Assembly (NCBI RefSeq): GCF_000325745.1 | Contig: NC_019907.1 | Coordinates: 516,001 to 580,000 of the forward strand | Source: Liberibacter crescens BT-1 | Lineage (GTDB): Bacteria; Pseudomonadota; Alphaproteobacteria; Rhizobiales; Rhizobiaceae | DNA length: 64,000 nucleotides | Direction: 5' to 3' | Shown: positions 40,473 to 48,096 of the stretch, piece after piece | Numbering within the stretch: position 1 is the first letter of the stretch | Layout: every line of letters begins with the position of its first letter | Notes under the pieces: model-generated | Told to the model about the DNA's origin: nothing | The model's input: only the letters and a program-made list of their open reading frames with translations | The model's database searches: none | Translations under genes and position numbers: made by a program

Positions 40473-40948
40473 AGCGAATGATCTGGGGCGGAGAGCGAGC
40501 ACCAGAGATCAATCATGCGATTGCACATTTTGTCATGGAACGCGTTCCTGCCTGCGCAGGAGGATGGGAGCGTTTTACCAGCATGGGAATTGTCAATGAT
40601 GATGTGCTTGTTGCAGGGGTTATTTACCATAATTACTGCCCTCTGGCACAGGTGATTGAATTATCGGGGGCATCCGATGACCGCCGCTGGCTGAACCGTT
40701 TTATTTTACAGGCTATTTATCATTATCCATGGGATGAATTGCAGTGTCAGGCGGTTGTGCATCGTGTTCCTGATGATGATCAGCAGCATCGCTGGCTTCC
40801 TCTTCTGGGAGGTGTCCGCTATCGCATACCCCGTTTACGCGGAAGAAATGCAGCGGAGAATATTTATGTAATCACACGCGAAGCATGGATGAATAATAAA
40901 TTCAATAAGGAAAAAGTGAATGGGAAAGCATCAACCAAAACCGCCTGA
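40469..40948 (+). CDS. GNAT-like phage protein
   Basis: 159 residues. Opening RMIWGGERAPEINHAIAHFVMERVP, then FTSMGIVNDDVLVAGVIYHNY, IELSGASDDRRWLNRFILQAIYHY and CQAVVHRVPDDDQQHRWLPLLGGVRYRIPRLRG. The LVAGVIYHNY and WLPLLGGVRYR elements match GNAT-fold proteins common among phage tail genes; catalytic function is not shown. The start overlaps the stopper gene by four bases, and its end overlaps the next gene by 29. Confidence 0.7.
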   Translation: MKRMIWGGERAPEINHAIAHFVMERVPACAGGWERFTSMGIVNDDVLVAGVIYHNYCPLAQVIELSGASDDRRWLNRFILQAIYHYPWDELQCQAVVHRVPDDDQQHRWLPLLGGVRYRIPRLRGRNAAENIYVITREAWMNNKFNKEKVNGKASTKTA

Positions 40949-41864
40949 CCCCAATCAGGTAGCAGGAGCGCAGTTTGCAGGCAATATTGCCTCGGGAATG
41001 GCGGGATCTGCCTTAAGCAATGTCAATCAGGTGACGCCTTATGGCACACTGAACTATAGCCAGACAGGAATGACAAGCATTACAGATCCCTATACGGGGA
41101 AACAGATCAGCATTCCCCAATATACAGCGACACAGACATTATCGCCGCAGGAACAGGGAATTTATAACACGAATACGCAAACGCGGCAGACCTTGGGCAA
41201 TGTTGCCAGTCAGGGGGCAGGCTCGCTGAAGCTGGACACGGGCAATACGCAGGATTATGCCAATGCCCTGTTCGGGCGTATGAACCCTCTTCTTGACCAG
41301 AGACGCCAGCAGTTGCAGACACAGCTTGCCAATCAGGGACTGCAACCTGGCTCTGTAGCTTACAATCGGGCGATGGATGAAGCGGACAGGCAGGAGAATG
41401 ACGCGCATATGGCCGCCATTCTCAATGCAGGACAGGAACAGAACCGCGTCAGTGATCTGAACAGCAGCCGTATCAATCAGCTCAATGCCCTGATGAACAT
41501 TGCCAAAAATCAGAATCCTGGCTTTATTGGCACGCCTTCAAGGAATGTTGGCGATGTCAATTACGGCAATATAGCGCAGAACAGCTACGCGGATCAGGTT
41601 GCCAGATGGAAGAATGGACAGGATAACGCGCTTCAATGGGCTGGCTTTGGTTTAGGTCTTCTTTCTGATGTACGGGCCAAGACAGATATTCAGCCTGTAG
41701 GGACATTGTATGAGTATCGGTATCTTGATGATCCTCCTGAAAAAAGAAGAATTGGTGTCATGGCACAGGAGATTGAACATATTCGTCCCGAAGCGGTATC
41801 TGTGGACGATCAGGGCCTGAAGCGTGTTCATTATGGTCGTCTGTTTGAATTGGGAGAATATTAA
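40920..41864 (+). CDS. Internal virion (ejection) protein with C-terminal S74-type chaperone domain
   Basis: 314 residues. The first 235 are Gln/Asn/Gly-rich and helical (QRRQQLQTQLANQGLQPGS, MDEADRQENDAHMAAIL), as in ejection proteins. From about residue 245 the sequence becomes SDVRAKTDIQPVGTLYEYRY, then RRIGVMAQEIEHIRPEAV, which is the intramolecular chaperone (peptidase S74) domain usually found at the end of tail fibres and endosialidases, with the catalytic-type serine in SDVRAK. It may trimerise the protein and then cut itself off. Confidence 0.8.
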   Translation: MGKHQPKPPDPNQVAGAQFAGNIASGMAGSALSNVNQVTPYGTLNYSQTGMTSITDPYTGKQISIPQYTATQTLSPQEQGIYNTNTQTRQTLGNVASQGAGSLKLDTGNTQDYANALFGRMNPLLDQRRQQLQTQLANQGLQPGSVAYNRAMDEADRQENDAHMAAILNAGQEQNRVSDLNSSRINQLNALMNIAKNQNPGFIGTPSRNVGDVNYGNIAQNSYADQVARWKNGQDNALQWAGFGLGLLSDVRAKTDIQPVGTLYEYRYLDDPPEKRRIGVMAQEIEHIRPEAVSVDDQGLKRVHYGRLFELGEY

Positions 41865-41866
41865 AA

Positions 41867-44107
41867 ATGGGACTTTTATCTTTTTTTGGCGGCCCCGATC
41901 CGCAGAATATCAATACACTGGGCGATATTGATGCTTATAAAAAACAGCTCATGGATCAGATCGGCAACATCAATCAGGGTAATACCTCATCATGGGCGGG
42001 CATAGGTAGTAGTATTGGTAACCTGTTTAACGGCATAAGGATCAACCAGCTGAACAATCGCAGGGTGGATATTAATAATCAGGCATACCAGAGCGATCAG
42101 AACAGAATTCAGCAAAGATTATCGGGACTGTCACAGCCACAGCCAGCCATTCCTGCCAGTGGACAGGGATTGCCAACACCATCTTCAGGCGGACAGGGAA
42201 TAGCGACACCATCTTCCATGTCATCCGTTCAACCAGCGAATGTTTCTTCAGATGCCGAAGACAATATCAGGCGTATTATCACAGCCATGGCGCCATCCGT
42301 CAACAATAATCCCAATGCTCTTGCCACCATTCATACCACGATCATGCATGAAAGCGGTGGGAAATATAACAACGGTGAGTGGGATGTTAACGGTATTTCA
42401 GGTGGTTTTTTCCAGAATCATGATGGTGGTGGTGCCTCAAACTGGACAGGACTTAAAAACTACGCGGCTTCGAAAGGTGAACCAACGACAAATATTTCTC
42501 CTGAAACCGAAGCGGAATATTTTATGAAATCCTACCCCGATACGATAAAAGGGCTTGCGAATGCGCAATCTCCTGAGGAAGCAGCCAACATTATAAACTA
42601 TGAGCAGAGGTTTAAAGGCTATAACAAACCTGGCGGTGAAGCGCAAAGACGTATCAATGACACCATAAACAGGCTTGCGTATTATCAGAACAGTAACAAC
42701 CTGCAAAATTCTGGCAACCAGCTTGCAAGCCTTGATCCGAAAGCTGCACTCATGTCTGCTCTTCAGAACAATCCGATGTTGCCTTCTGCGGGCCAACAGG
42801 GGTCACAGGTTCAGCAGGCTCTGGGCACACCTGCTTACACATTCAAGGCACCTGTGCAGGCAAATAATGCAGCGGCTCCTGTTTCGCAGCCTCAGACGCA
42901 GGTACAGCCACGACAGACGCCCGTGTACAATGCTTCTTCAGTGCCTATAAACGGCGTACCACTTTCGCAAATGGCAAATTTCAAAGACTATCTTCTTGAT
43001 CTACAGACGGCGGCTTCTTCTCATGACCTCAATAGAGCTAATGCGGCTATCGACAACTTGATCAAGGTAGATGAACCTTCATACGGACTTGACCTTTCCA
43101 AGGGACAGGCGGCTATTTCCCTTTCAGAGGCAAAGGCGACAAACGAAAAAGCGGAAGCTATCAAGGCTCTTACGGGGAAGTCTTCTGATATATATTTCCC
43201 ACCACAAACTGGAAAAGGAACAGATGGAAAGCAATATGCCATTCTTGTAAGAAAGGATGGTGGCGGATCCGTCAATATCCCACTGGGCAATATCGAAAAA
43301 GTAGGCAAGGCGAATGAACCTCTTCCGAAAGCTTCTCTTGGAAGGGTTGAGACCGTAGATGCTCATGGAGATCACCATGTATATCAACAGTGGAATGATG
43401 GTAGCCCACCAACCGAGATGAAATTTGGAGAGGGAGAAACCCCTTACACAGCAGGAGAAAAAGCTTCAGACATTAAATTGGCTGGTGCAAATGCGGATCT
43501 TTTCAAGAAGGACTATCTGGATGGCAAGGAGGCTGATCTGGCTGCACAGAGCCTTAACGAGCTTGAAGGTCTTTTGGGTGATAAAGGGGGCTTCTGGAAC
43601 GGCGTAAAAGGCAAACTTGCGCAATACGGCATACAAACAGGCCCTGAAACAAGCAATTATCAGGCAGCGCAGGCACTTATCAATGTCCTTGTTCCTCATC
43701 AGCGTGTTGCTGGTATGGGCCGTATCTCAAATCTTGAATGGCAGTCATTCCTAAGGTCTCTTCCTAATCTGCTCAATACTGCTGAAGGCAACAGGCTTAT
43801 TATCGATAATTTACGCAAGGCTGTACAATACAGACAGGGAAGGGCTGACATAGCTTCGCATGTTTTGAGCAATGAATATAGCCCTGCGGATGCTTTCAGG
43901 GAGATAAGAACTCTCGAGAGCAATCTTGGGCTTAATAACTTACGAGGTTCTGGCTCTCTATCACAACCCCATGGAGCACAACCGCAGACGCAGACGGGGG
44001 GAACAGGAAGCACAATACTTGCTCCACCTATTGGGTTTGTGTCTAAGGGACATCGATTTAAAGGTGGTGATCCCTCAAGAAAAGAAAGTTGGGAAAGGAT
44101 TCAGTAA
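41867..44107 (+). CDS. Ejection protein with lysozyme-like domain
   Basis: 746 residues. An N-terminal Gln/Ser/Pro-rich part is followed by a phage tail-lysozyme-like domain at about residues 125-265: IHTTIMHESGGKYNNGEWDVNGISGGFFQNHDGG, then ATEAEYFMKSYPD-like helices and NYEQRFKGYNKPGG. It would locally cut peptidoglycan as DNA enters. Two low-complexity linkers follow. The C-terminal third is helical (LNELEGLLGDKGGFW, MGRISNLEWQSFLRSLPNLL), possibly trans-envelope channel. The start lies three bases after the previous gene. Confidence 0.8.
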   Translation: MGLLSFFGGPDPQNINTLGDIDAYKKQLMDQIGNINQGNTSSWAGIGSSIGNLFNGIRINQLNNRRVDINNQAYQSDQNRIQQRLSGLSQPQPAIPASGQGLPTPSSGGQGIATPSSMSSVQPANVSSDAEDNIRRIITAMAPSVNNNPNALATIHTTIMHESGGKYNNGEWDVNGISGGFFQNHDGGGASNWTGLKNYAASKGEPTTNISPETEAEYFMKSYPDTIKGLANAQSPEEAANIINYEQRFKGYNKPGGEAQRRINDTINRLAYYQNSNNLQNSGNQLASLDPKAALMSALQNNPMLPSAGQQGSQVQQALGTPAYTFKAPVQANNAAAPVSQPQTQVQPRQTPVYNASSVPINGVPLSQMANFKDYLLDLQTAASSHDLNRANAAIDNLIKVDEPSYGLDLSKGQAAISLSEAKATNEKAEAIKALTGKSSDIYFPPQTGKGTDGKQYAILVRKDGGGSVNIPLGNIEKVGKANEPLPKASLGRVETVDAHGDHHVYQQWNDGSPPTEMKFGEGETPYTAGEKASDIKLAGANADLFKKDYLDGKEADLAAQSLNELEGLLGDKGGFWNGVKGKLAQYGIQTGPETSNYQAAQALINVLVPHQRVAGMGRISNLEWQSFLRSLPNLLNTAEGNRLIIDNLRKAVQYRQGRADIASHVLSNEYSPADAFREIRTLESNLGLNNLRGSGSLSQPHGAQPQTQTGGTGSTILAPPIGFVSKGHRFKGGDPSRKESWERIQ

Positions 44108-45723
44108 TGACGACTTATCCATGGGAAGATTTCCAGAATGGGACAACGGATGGTAAGCCTTGGGAAGATTTCCAGCAACAGCAACAAACTCCTTCCTCAT
44201 GGGCAGATACGATTTCTCAGTACGGGAAAAGTGCTCTTGGAGCTCTTGAATCCGCGGGAGAAGGTGCTGCTGAAGGAGTTCCTATTGCGGGGCATATTTT
44301 AGCCCCTGTTGTAAAGGGAGCCATAGCAGAGGGAAAGGCAGCTTACGAAGGACATCCGATTGATAACTTTTCCAAAGACTACCAGAGTGTTTCGCAGGGC
44401 TGGGATCAGAATAAACAGGATCATCCATGGGCAAATGGTGCAGGAAATATGGGAGGAGCCATTGCAGGAACTATGGGCCTGAGTGCTATGCTACCTGTAA
44501 CGGCTCCTTTTCTGATGGGCGACAAGACAGCGTCTCTTGGTGCAAATATGCTGAAACAGGCAGGAGGTTATGGCGGTCTGGGATTAGCCGATGGCACAGC
44601 AAACTACATAAAGGACAAGATAACGGATTATTTTACAGGTTCTGATACTGCGAATTTGTGGAACTCAGCCAAAAATGCCCTTATCGAAGGGGGATTGGGC
44701 GCTGTTGGAGGTGCTGCTGCTCCTGTTCTGGGCAAGGGAATTGGAAAGGTTTCGCAAGCTATAACATCACGTATTCCAGGGGTTACAGGAAATACATCTG
44801 GCCCTGCCAGTGCTGATGACCTTCGTGCTCTTGCCGATAATGCCTATGGAAAGGCACGTGATGCGGGGGTTTTATATTCTCCAAAGGCAACGCAAGGTCT
44901 GGCGGATCGTTTGGGAGATGAATTCAGGAATTTTGGCTATCATCCTGAGTTGCAAACAGGGGCAAAAGTAGCCCTTGGTCATATACAGGATTTGGGAGGA
45001 AATGCTGCAACACTGAATGATCTTGATATTGCCAGGAAGATTGCTGGCAACGCCTATCGGAGAGATGATCCATCCAACAACATGCTTACCGATATGATAA
45101 AGAACAGGATTGACGATCTTGTTTCAAATCCTCAGAAAGGAGATGTTTTAACAGGTGACAGTTCCCAGGCTTCTTCATCTCTTCAGGAAGCACGTGATTA
45201 TTGGGGAAGGATGAGAAAACTTGAGACTGTAGACAGGCTTCTTGAAGAGAGTGATCGCAATGCAGGTGCTTCTGTTTCGAGGAATACAGAAATGGCAGCA
45301 AGACAGAAGATAAAAGGTTTATTAAACAACGCTGTAAAAAGCAGGGGTTTTACACCTGATGAAAAAGCTGCAGCCGATACGGTTGCTTATGGAAAAACTG
45401 GACAAAATTTTATCAGAGGAATAGGTGCTCTTGCGCCGACCAATATGACAGGGTTTGCTTTAAAAGCAGGGTTCCCATCCTTGGCAGCTGGTGTTACTAT
45501 GGGGCCAACCGTAGGAGGTATGCTTGGGGTAGCTCTTCCTGCTCTTGGTTATGGGGCCAAAAATCTGTCGGAATCAATGACGAAAGAAAGCATTGATGCA
45601 TTGCGCAAGCTGATTATCAGCGGTGGAGTTAAGGCCGCTCCTGTTCCTTCCTTACCTCCCGTTGGGCCAATTGCACCCGCAACGATATCTGCAATTCGTG
45701 CTTCCCTTGGGTTGAATCAATAG
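44107..45723 (+). CDS. Ejection protein, Gly/Ala-rich
   Basis: 538 residues; the ATG at 44107 overlaps the previous stop (TAATG). The N-terminus carries two PWEDFQ repeats, a feature of phage injected proteins. Long Gly/Ala-rich, hydrophobic segments follow (AIAGTMGLSAMLPVTAPFLMG, GGLGAVGGAAAPVLGKGIG, GFALKAGFPSLAAGVTMG) with a helical middle. Such sequences fit a protein that is threaded through the portal and inserts into the host membrane. Third in a row of ejection-type genes, as in P22 (gp7, gp20, gp16). Confidence 0.75.
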   Translation: MTTYPWEDFQNGTTDGKPWEDFQQQQQTPSSWADTISQYGKSALGALESAGEGAAEGVPIAGHILAPVVKGAIAEGKAAYEGHPIDNFSKDYQSVSQGWDQNKQDHPWANGAGNMGGAIAGTMGLSAMLPVTAPFLMGDKTASLGANMLKQAGGYGGLGLADGTANYIKDKITDYFTGSDTANLWNSAKNALIEGGLGAVGGAAAPVLGKGIGKVSQAITSRIPGVTGNTSGPASADDLRALADNAYGKARDAGVLYSPKATQGLADRLGDEFRNFGYHPELQTGAKVALGHIQDLGGNAATLNDLDIARKIAGNAYRRDDPSNNMLTDMIKNRIDDLVSNPQKGDVLTGDSSQASSSLQEARDYWGRMRKLETVDRLLEESDRNAGASVSRNTEMAARQKIKGLLNNAVKSRGFTPDEKAAADTVAYGKTGQNFIRGIGALAPTNMTGFALKAGFPSLAAGVTMGPTVGGMLGVALPALGYGAKNLSESMTKESIDALRKLIISGGVKAAPVPSLPPVGPIAPATISAIRASLGLNQ

Positions 45724-45760
45724 CCACAAAATCACTCTCTATTTAAGCAAGGAGGTTTCC

Positions 45761-46474
45761 ATGCCTTATACTGGAAATATATATTCTCTTCCCGCGGGGA
45801 CAAAGGCAAAATCAGGCGATGTTGTCAGGTCTGACTCCTGGAACAACACCTCTGAAGATCTGGCAGAGGCACAGAATGCCAAAAGGCCTGTCAATGCAGG
45901 TGGCACAGGAGCGAGTACCGCTGAGGAAGCCCGCAAGAACCTGAATGTTCCTGCCATTGGCGATGTTCTTCCGATTACAGGCGGCACGGTCAAGGGTGAT
46001 CTTGTTATTACAGGCAATGAAACAGTGAACGGCAATCTTGGCGTCACAGGCAACGAAACAATCAACGGCATTTTGACGGTTTTAGGAGCGATAATATCAA
46101 AGGGTGATCTTGTTATTACAGGCAACGAAACAGTGAACGGCAATCTTGGCGTCACAGGCAACGAAACAATCAACGGCATTTTGACGGTTTTAGGATCCAT
46201 AATATCAAAGGGTGATCTTTCTGGCTCTGTTAACCTTATCGTTCAACAAGGGCCATCTGGTGGTAACTGGCAGATAGTGTTCAAGGATAACACAGGAGCT
46301 AATAGAGCCGTTATCTATTTTGATCCAACAGGGAACTTTCTTGTGATTGAGAAACGCTCACCCGATGGCAAAACAATAGAAACGAAGCTGGATATGTCAA
46401 AGGGAACTGTTAATATTACTGGCAACCTTAATGTTACTGGCAACCTTATAGTTAATGGAAGGATTATCGCTTGA
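45761..46474 (+). CDS. Tail fibre/appendage protein with tandem repeat
   Basis: 237 residues. N-terminus: YTGNIYSLPAGTKAKSGDVVRSDSWNNTSEDLAEAQNAKRPV, typical of fibre attachment regions, with GGTGASTAEEARKNL, the tail-fibre hinge motif. Then two 36-residue repeats of ITGNETVNGNLGVTGNETIN-type beta-helix turns, a globular tip (NLIVQQGPSGGNWQIVFKD), and closing VTGNLNVTGNLIVNG turns. AAGGAGG lies before the ATG. No S74 domain is present here; it is found instead in the 40920-41864 protein. Confidence 0.85.
   Translation: MPYTGNIYSLPAGTKAKSGDVVRSDSWNNTSEDLAEAQNAKRPVNAGGTGASTAEEARKNLNVPAIGDVLPITGGTVKGDLVITGNETVNGNLGVTGNETINGILTVLGAIISKGDLVITGNETVNGNLGVTGNETINGILTVLGSIISKGDLSGSVNLIVQQGPSGGNWQIVFKDNTGANRAVIYFDPTGNFLVIEKRSPDGKTIETKLDMSKGTVNITGNLNVTGNLIVNGRIIA
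45992..46207 (+). repeat. 108-bp tandem duplication in the fibre gene
   Basis: Units at 45992-46099 and 46100-46207 differ at only three or four bases. Each encodes 36 residues, itself made of two similar turns (TGNETVNGNLGV, TGNETINGILTV). The near identity indicates a recent duplication that lengthens the shaft by one period. Confidence 0.93.
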
Positions 46475-46558
46475 TGGAGTATGGCAATGCTGCGGATATA
46501 CCTATACTGATCCTTCTTCCGTCACACCGTGCACGACCCTTTTCAGAAGGATATCCTG

Positions 46559-46816
46559 ATGGGTGACAGGGGTCACAGCCACTATGTTTCCTATGAGGAT
46601 TTCAGGCGTCTTCAGGAAGAGATCAAATGTCTTCAGGAGAATGTCAAGCGTCTTGAAATCAAGATTGACCAGAACAACGATGTCCTTCAGGAGATGGCCA
46701 GTGCGTGGAAGACAGGGAAGAACCTTTATAGTTTTTCCAAGGTTATTACTGTGCTTGGAGGTGCCATTCTGGCTATCTTCGCCGTTATAAAACAGTTTCC
46801 GCACTGGAAACAGTAA
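46559..46816 (+). CDS. Coiled-coil protein with C-terminal membrane helix (lysis cassette)
   Basis: 85 residues from the ATG at 46559 (AAGGA upstream). A coiled coil (YEDFRRLQEEIKCLQENVKRLEIKIDQNNDVLQEM) precedes one membrane helix (VITVLGGAILAIFAVIKQF) and HWKQ. The plan is the same as in the anchored coiled-coil cargo family and in XhlA-type lysis proteins, but with normal phage composition and a ribosome binding site. It lies just before the lysozyme, so a holin or holin-partner role is likely. Confidence 0.7.
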   Translation: MGDRGHSHYVSYEDFRRLQEEIKCLQENVKRLEIKIDQNNDVLQEMASAWKTGKNLYSFSKVITVLGGAILAIFAVIKQFPHWKQ

Positions 46817-46888
46817 ACCGACCCGCGTTAACGGATCGGCTTGGTGCATGATTTTTATACCACACTTATTAGGAGAGGGAAAGAAATT

Positions 46889-47371
46889 ATGTCTGGAAAC
46901 AGCAAAAACAATTTTAAAACATCACAGCAGGGCATTGATTTTATCAAGGAGAAGGAAGGCTTTGATGCGCATGTCTACAAGGACACTGCAGGTCTTCCAA
47001 CCATTGGCTATGGTCATCTGATAAAGCCAGGCGAGCATTTTACCACGATGACCCGAGAGCAGGCGGAAGAGTTTCTTAAAAAGGAACTTCGTGAGGCAGA
47101 AGCAGCAGTGAACAGCCATGTTACGGTTTCTCTTACCCAAAGCCAGTTCGATGCTCTGGTGAGCTTTGTCTACAATCTTGGCTGTTCTGCTTTTTATGGC
47201 TCTACCCTTTTGCATCTTGTCAATGAAGGTCAGTATGAAGCTGCAGCGGAACAGTTTCTGCGCTGGGGCAATGATCACAGGAACGGCAAACTTGTTCCCG
47301 TTGCTGGATTAATGAAGCGCAGGAAAGAGGAGAGGCTTATGTTTCTGGGAGAGGTTCATGAAGCAGCATAG
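46889..47371 (+). CDS. Endolysin, T4-type lysozyme (GH24)
   Basis: 160 residues from the ATG at 46889, with GGAGAGG upstream. GH24 catalytic triad is visible: E in IDFIKEKEGF, D in VYKDTAGLPT, T in PTIGYGH. Further family blocks are LTQSQFDALVSFVYNLGCSAFYGSTLL and GLMKRRKEERLMF. No signal peptide or signal anchor is seen, so it needs a holin for release. It overlaps the next gene by 14 bp. Confidence 0.93.
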   Translation: MSGNSKNNFKTSQQGIDFIKEKEGFDAHVYKDTAGLPTIGYGHLIKPGEHFTTMTREQAEEFLKKELREAEAAVNSHVTVSLTQSQFDALVSFVYNLGCSAFYGSTLLHLVNEGQYEAAAEQFLRWGNDHRNGKLVPVAGLMKRRKEERLMFLGEVHEAA

Positions 47372-47588
47372 AAAAGCATGGTGGCGGAGTAAAACGATAT
47401 GGTTCAATACAGGAGTTCTTTTTGTCTGTACGATTGCCGACAACGTTGACAGGCTCAACGGTCTTGTTGGCGATCATCTGTTCAGGGTTCTGGCTTTTGT
47501 TCTGCCTGTAACGGGTGTGATGCTGCGTCTTATGACGACACAGGGCGTACACAGCGGAAAGGATGACGGAGGCGATGAAACATCATGA
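47358..47588 (+). CDS. Holin candidate (76 aa)
   Basis: 76 residues with a basic N-terminus (MKQHRKAWWRSKTIW), a first hydrophobic segment (FNTGVLFVCTIADNV), a second (FRVLAFVLPVTGVMLRL), and a charged tail (GKDDGGDETS). Two membrane helices and position between lysozyme and Rz fit a class II holin. Proteins starting with a K-x-W-W-x-S-K-T-x-W motif are frequent in alphaproteobacterial lysis cassettes. Confidence 0.72.
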   Translation: MKQHRKAWWRSKTIWFNTGVLFVCTIADNVDRLNGLVGDHLFRVLAFVLPVTGVMLRLMTTQGVHSGKDDGGDETS

Positions 47589-47803
47589 CATTACTTTATG
47601 CGATTCTGGGAGTCATTCTGGCACTTTTCTCGGCATTTGCTGCAGGGCATAGAAAGGGAAAGGCCTCAGCACAGGAAGCGGACAAAAAAGAAACGGAAAG
47701 GGTTTTGCATGAAGAAGCCGAGCAGAGGAAGAAAGTTGAAAGCGGGAATAGTCCTTCTACTGCTCTTGACGAGCTGCGCAAGGACGGATGGACTGGCCAC
47801 TAG
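47585..47803 (+). CDS. Inner-membrane spanin (Rz-like)
   Basis: 72 residues: one N-terminal membrane helix (LLYAILGVILALFSAFAAG) and a periplasmic coiled coil (KASAQEADKKETERVLHEEAEQRKKVES). It overlaps the holin gene by four bases and contains most of the Rz1 start region in another frame. With Rz1 it would bridge inner and outer membranes at the end of lysis. Confidence 0.82.
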   Translation: MTLLYAILGVILALFSAFAAGHRKGKASAQEADKKETERVLHEEAEQRKKVESGNSPSTALDELRKDGWTGH

Positions 47804-47945
47804 AGAGGCAACCTGTACAGGATGGAAGCCAATCATGCTTCCCAAAAATGAAAATATTTCTGGAGAACTGGCTTTACAAATCCTCAATCATGACCGATAT
47901 GGTGTGACTATAGGATGCTGGAAAAAGCCAGGGAAAGGAGGGTAA
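47709..47945 (+). CDS. Outer-membrane lipoprotein spanin (Rz1-like), nested in Rz
   Basis: 78 residues from the ATG at 47709, which lies inside the Rz gene in a different frame. A basic start (MKKPSRGRKLKA) leads to a lipoprotein signal (GIVLLLLLTSC, lipobox LTSC), so the mature protein begins at the cysteine. The rest is short (CTGWKPIMLPKNENI). The embedded two-frame layout is typical for Rz/Rz1. The longer frame back to 47598 is not needed. Confidence 0.82.
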   Translation: MKKPSRGRKLKAGIVLLLLLTSCARTDGLATREATCTGWKPIMLPKNENISGELALQILNHDRYGVTIGCWKKPGKGG

Positions 47946-47961
47946 AAGGTCTTACCTTTTT
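47944..47961 (+). terminator. Weak terminator at the end of the lysis cassette
   Basis: AAAAGGT-CTT-ACCTTTT is a perfect 7-bp inverted repeat followed by one more T, right after the Rz1 stop. The AT-rich stem makes it weak. The same GGTCTTACCT occurs near attL, so it may instead be an integrase arm site. Confidence 0.4.
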
Positions 47962-48023
47962 CAGGTGCGACTAAACGGACGCTGAAAGCCTTGAAAACCA
48001 AGGGGTTGTAATTTTGATTATAC

Positions 48024-48039
48024 TTTCAATAGAAGGATA
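48024..48039 (+). repeat. attR core (16-bp direct repeat with attL)
   Basis: Second exact copy of TTTCAATAGAAGGATA. It lies 78 bp after the last phage gene and 58 bp before the end of the host histidine kinase gene. On its inner side are AGGTGCGAC (47963-47971) and AAAACCAAGGGGTTG (47994-48008), which mirror motifs at the left end. Confidence 0.82.
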
Positions 48040-48096
48040 ATCAACTTAAGAGCTTCCTTGTTAAGGATTTGATCTTTTCTAACTATTTTATATAAA

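Larger units (their letters stand above)
7805..48023. mobile_element. Prophage, about 40.2 kb, podovirus-like virion with lambda-like control region
   Basis: The element is defined by the 16-bp att repeats. It carries integrase, a recombination operon, divergent repressor/Cro with paired operators, a replication block, terminase, portal, capsid, ejection and tail genes, and a lysis cassette, in normal phage order. G+C of the structural block is clearly higher than the host, while two inserted regions (12-20 kb and 24.3-30.3 kb) are AT-rich. The portal, stopper and ejection proteins and the lack of a tape measure, tail tube or sheath point to a short-tailed P22-like virion. terL is frameshifted, so the prophage may not be able to package DNA as sequenced. 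Confidence 0.92.
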
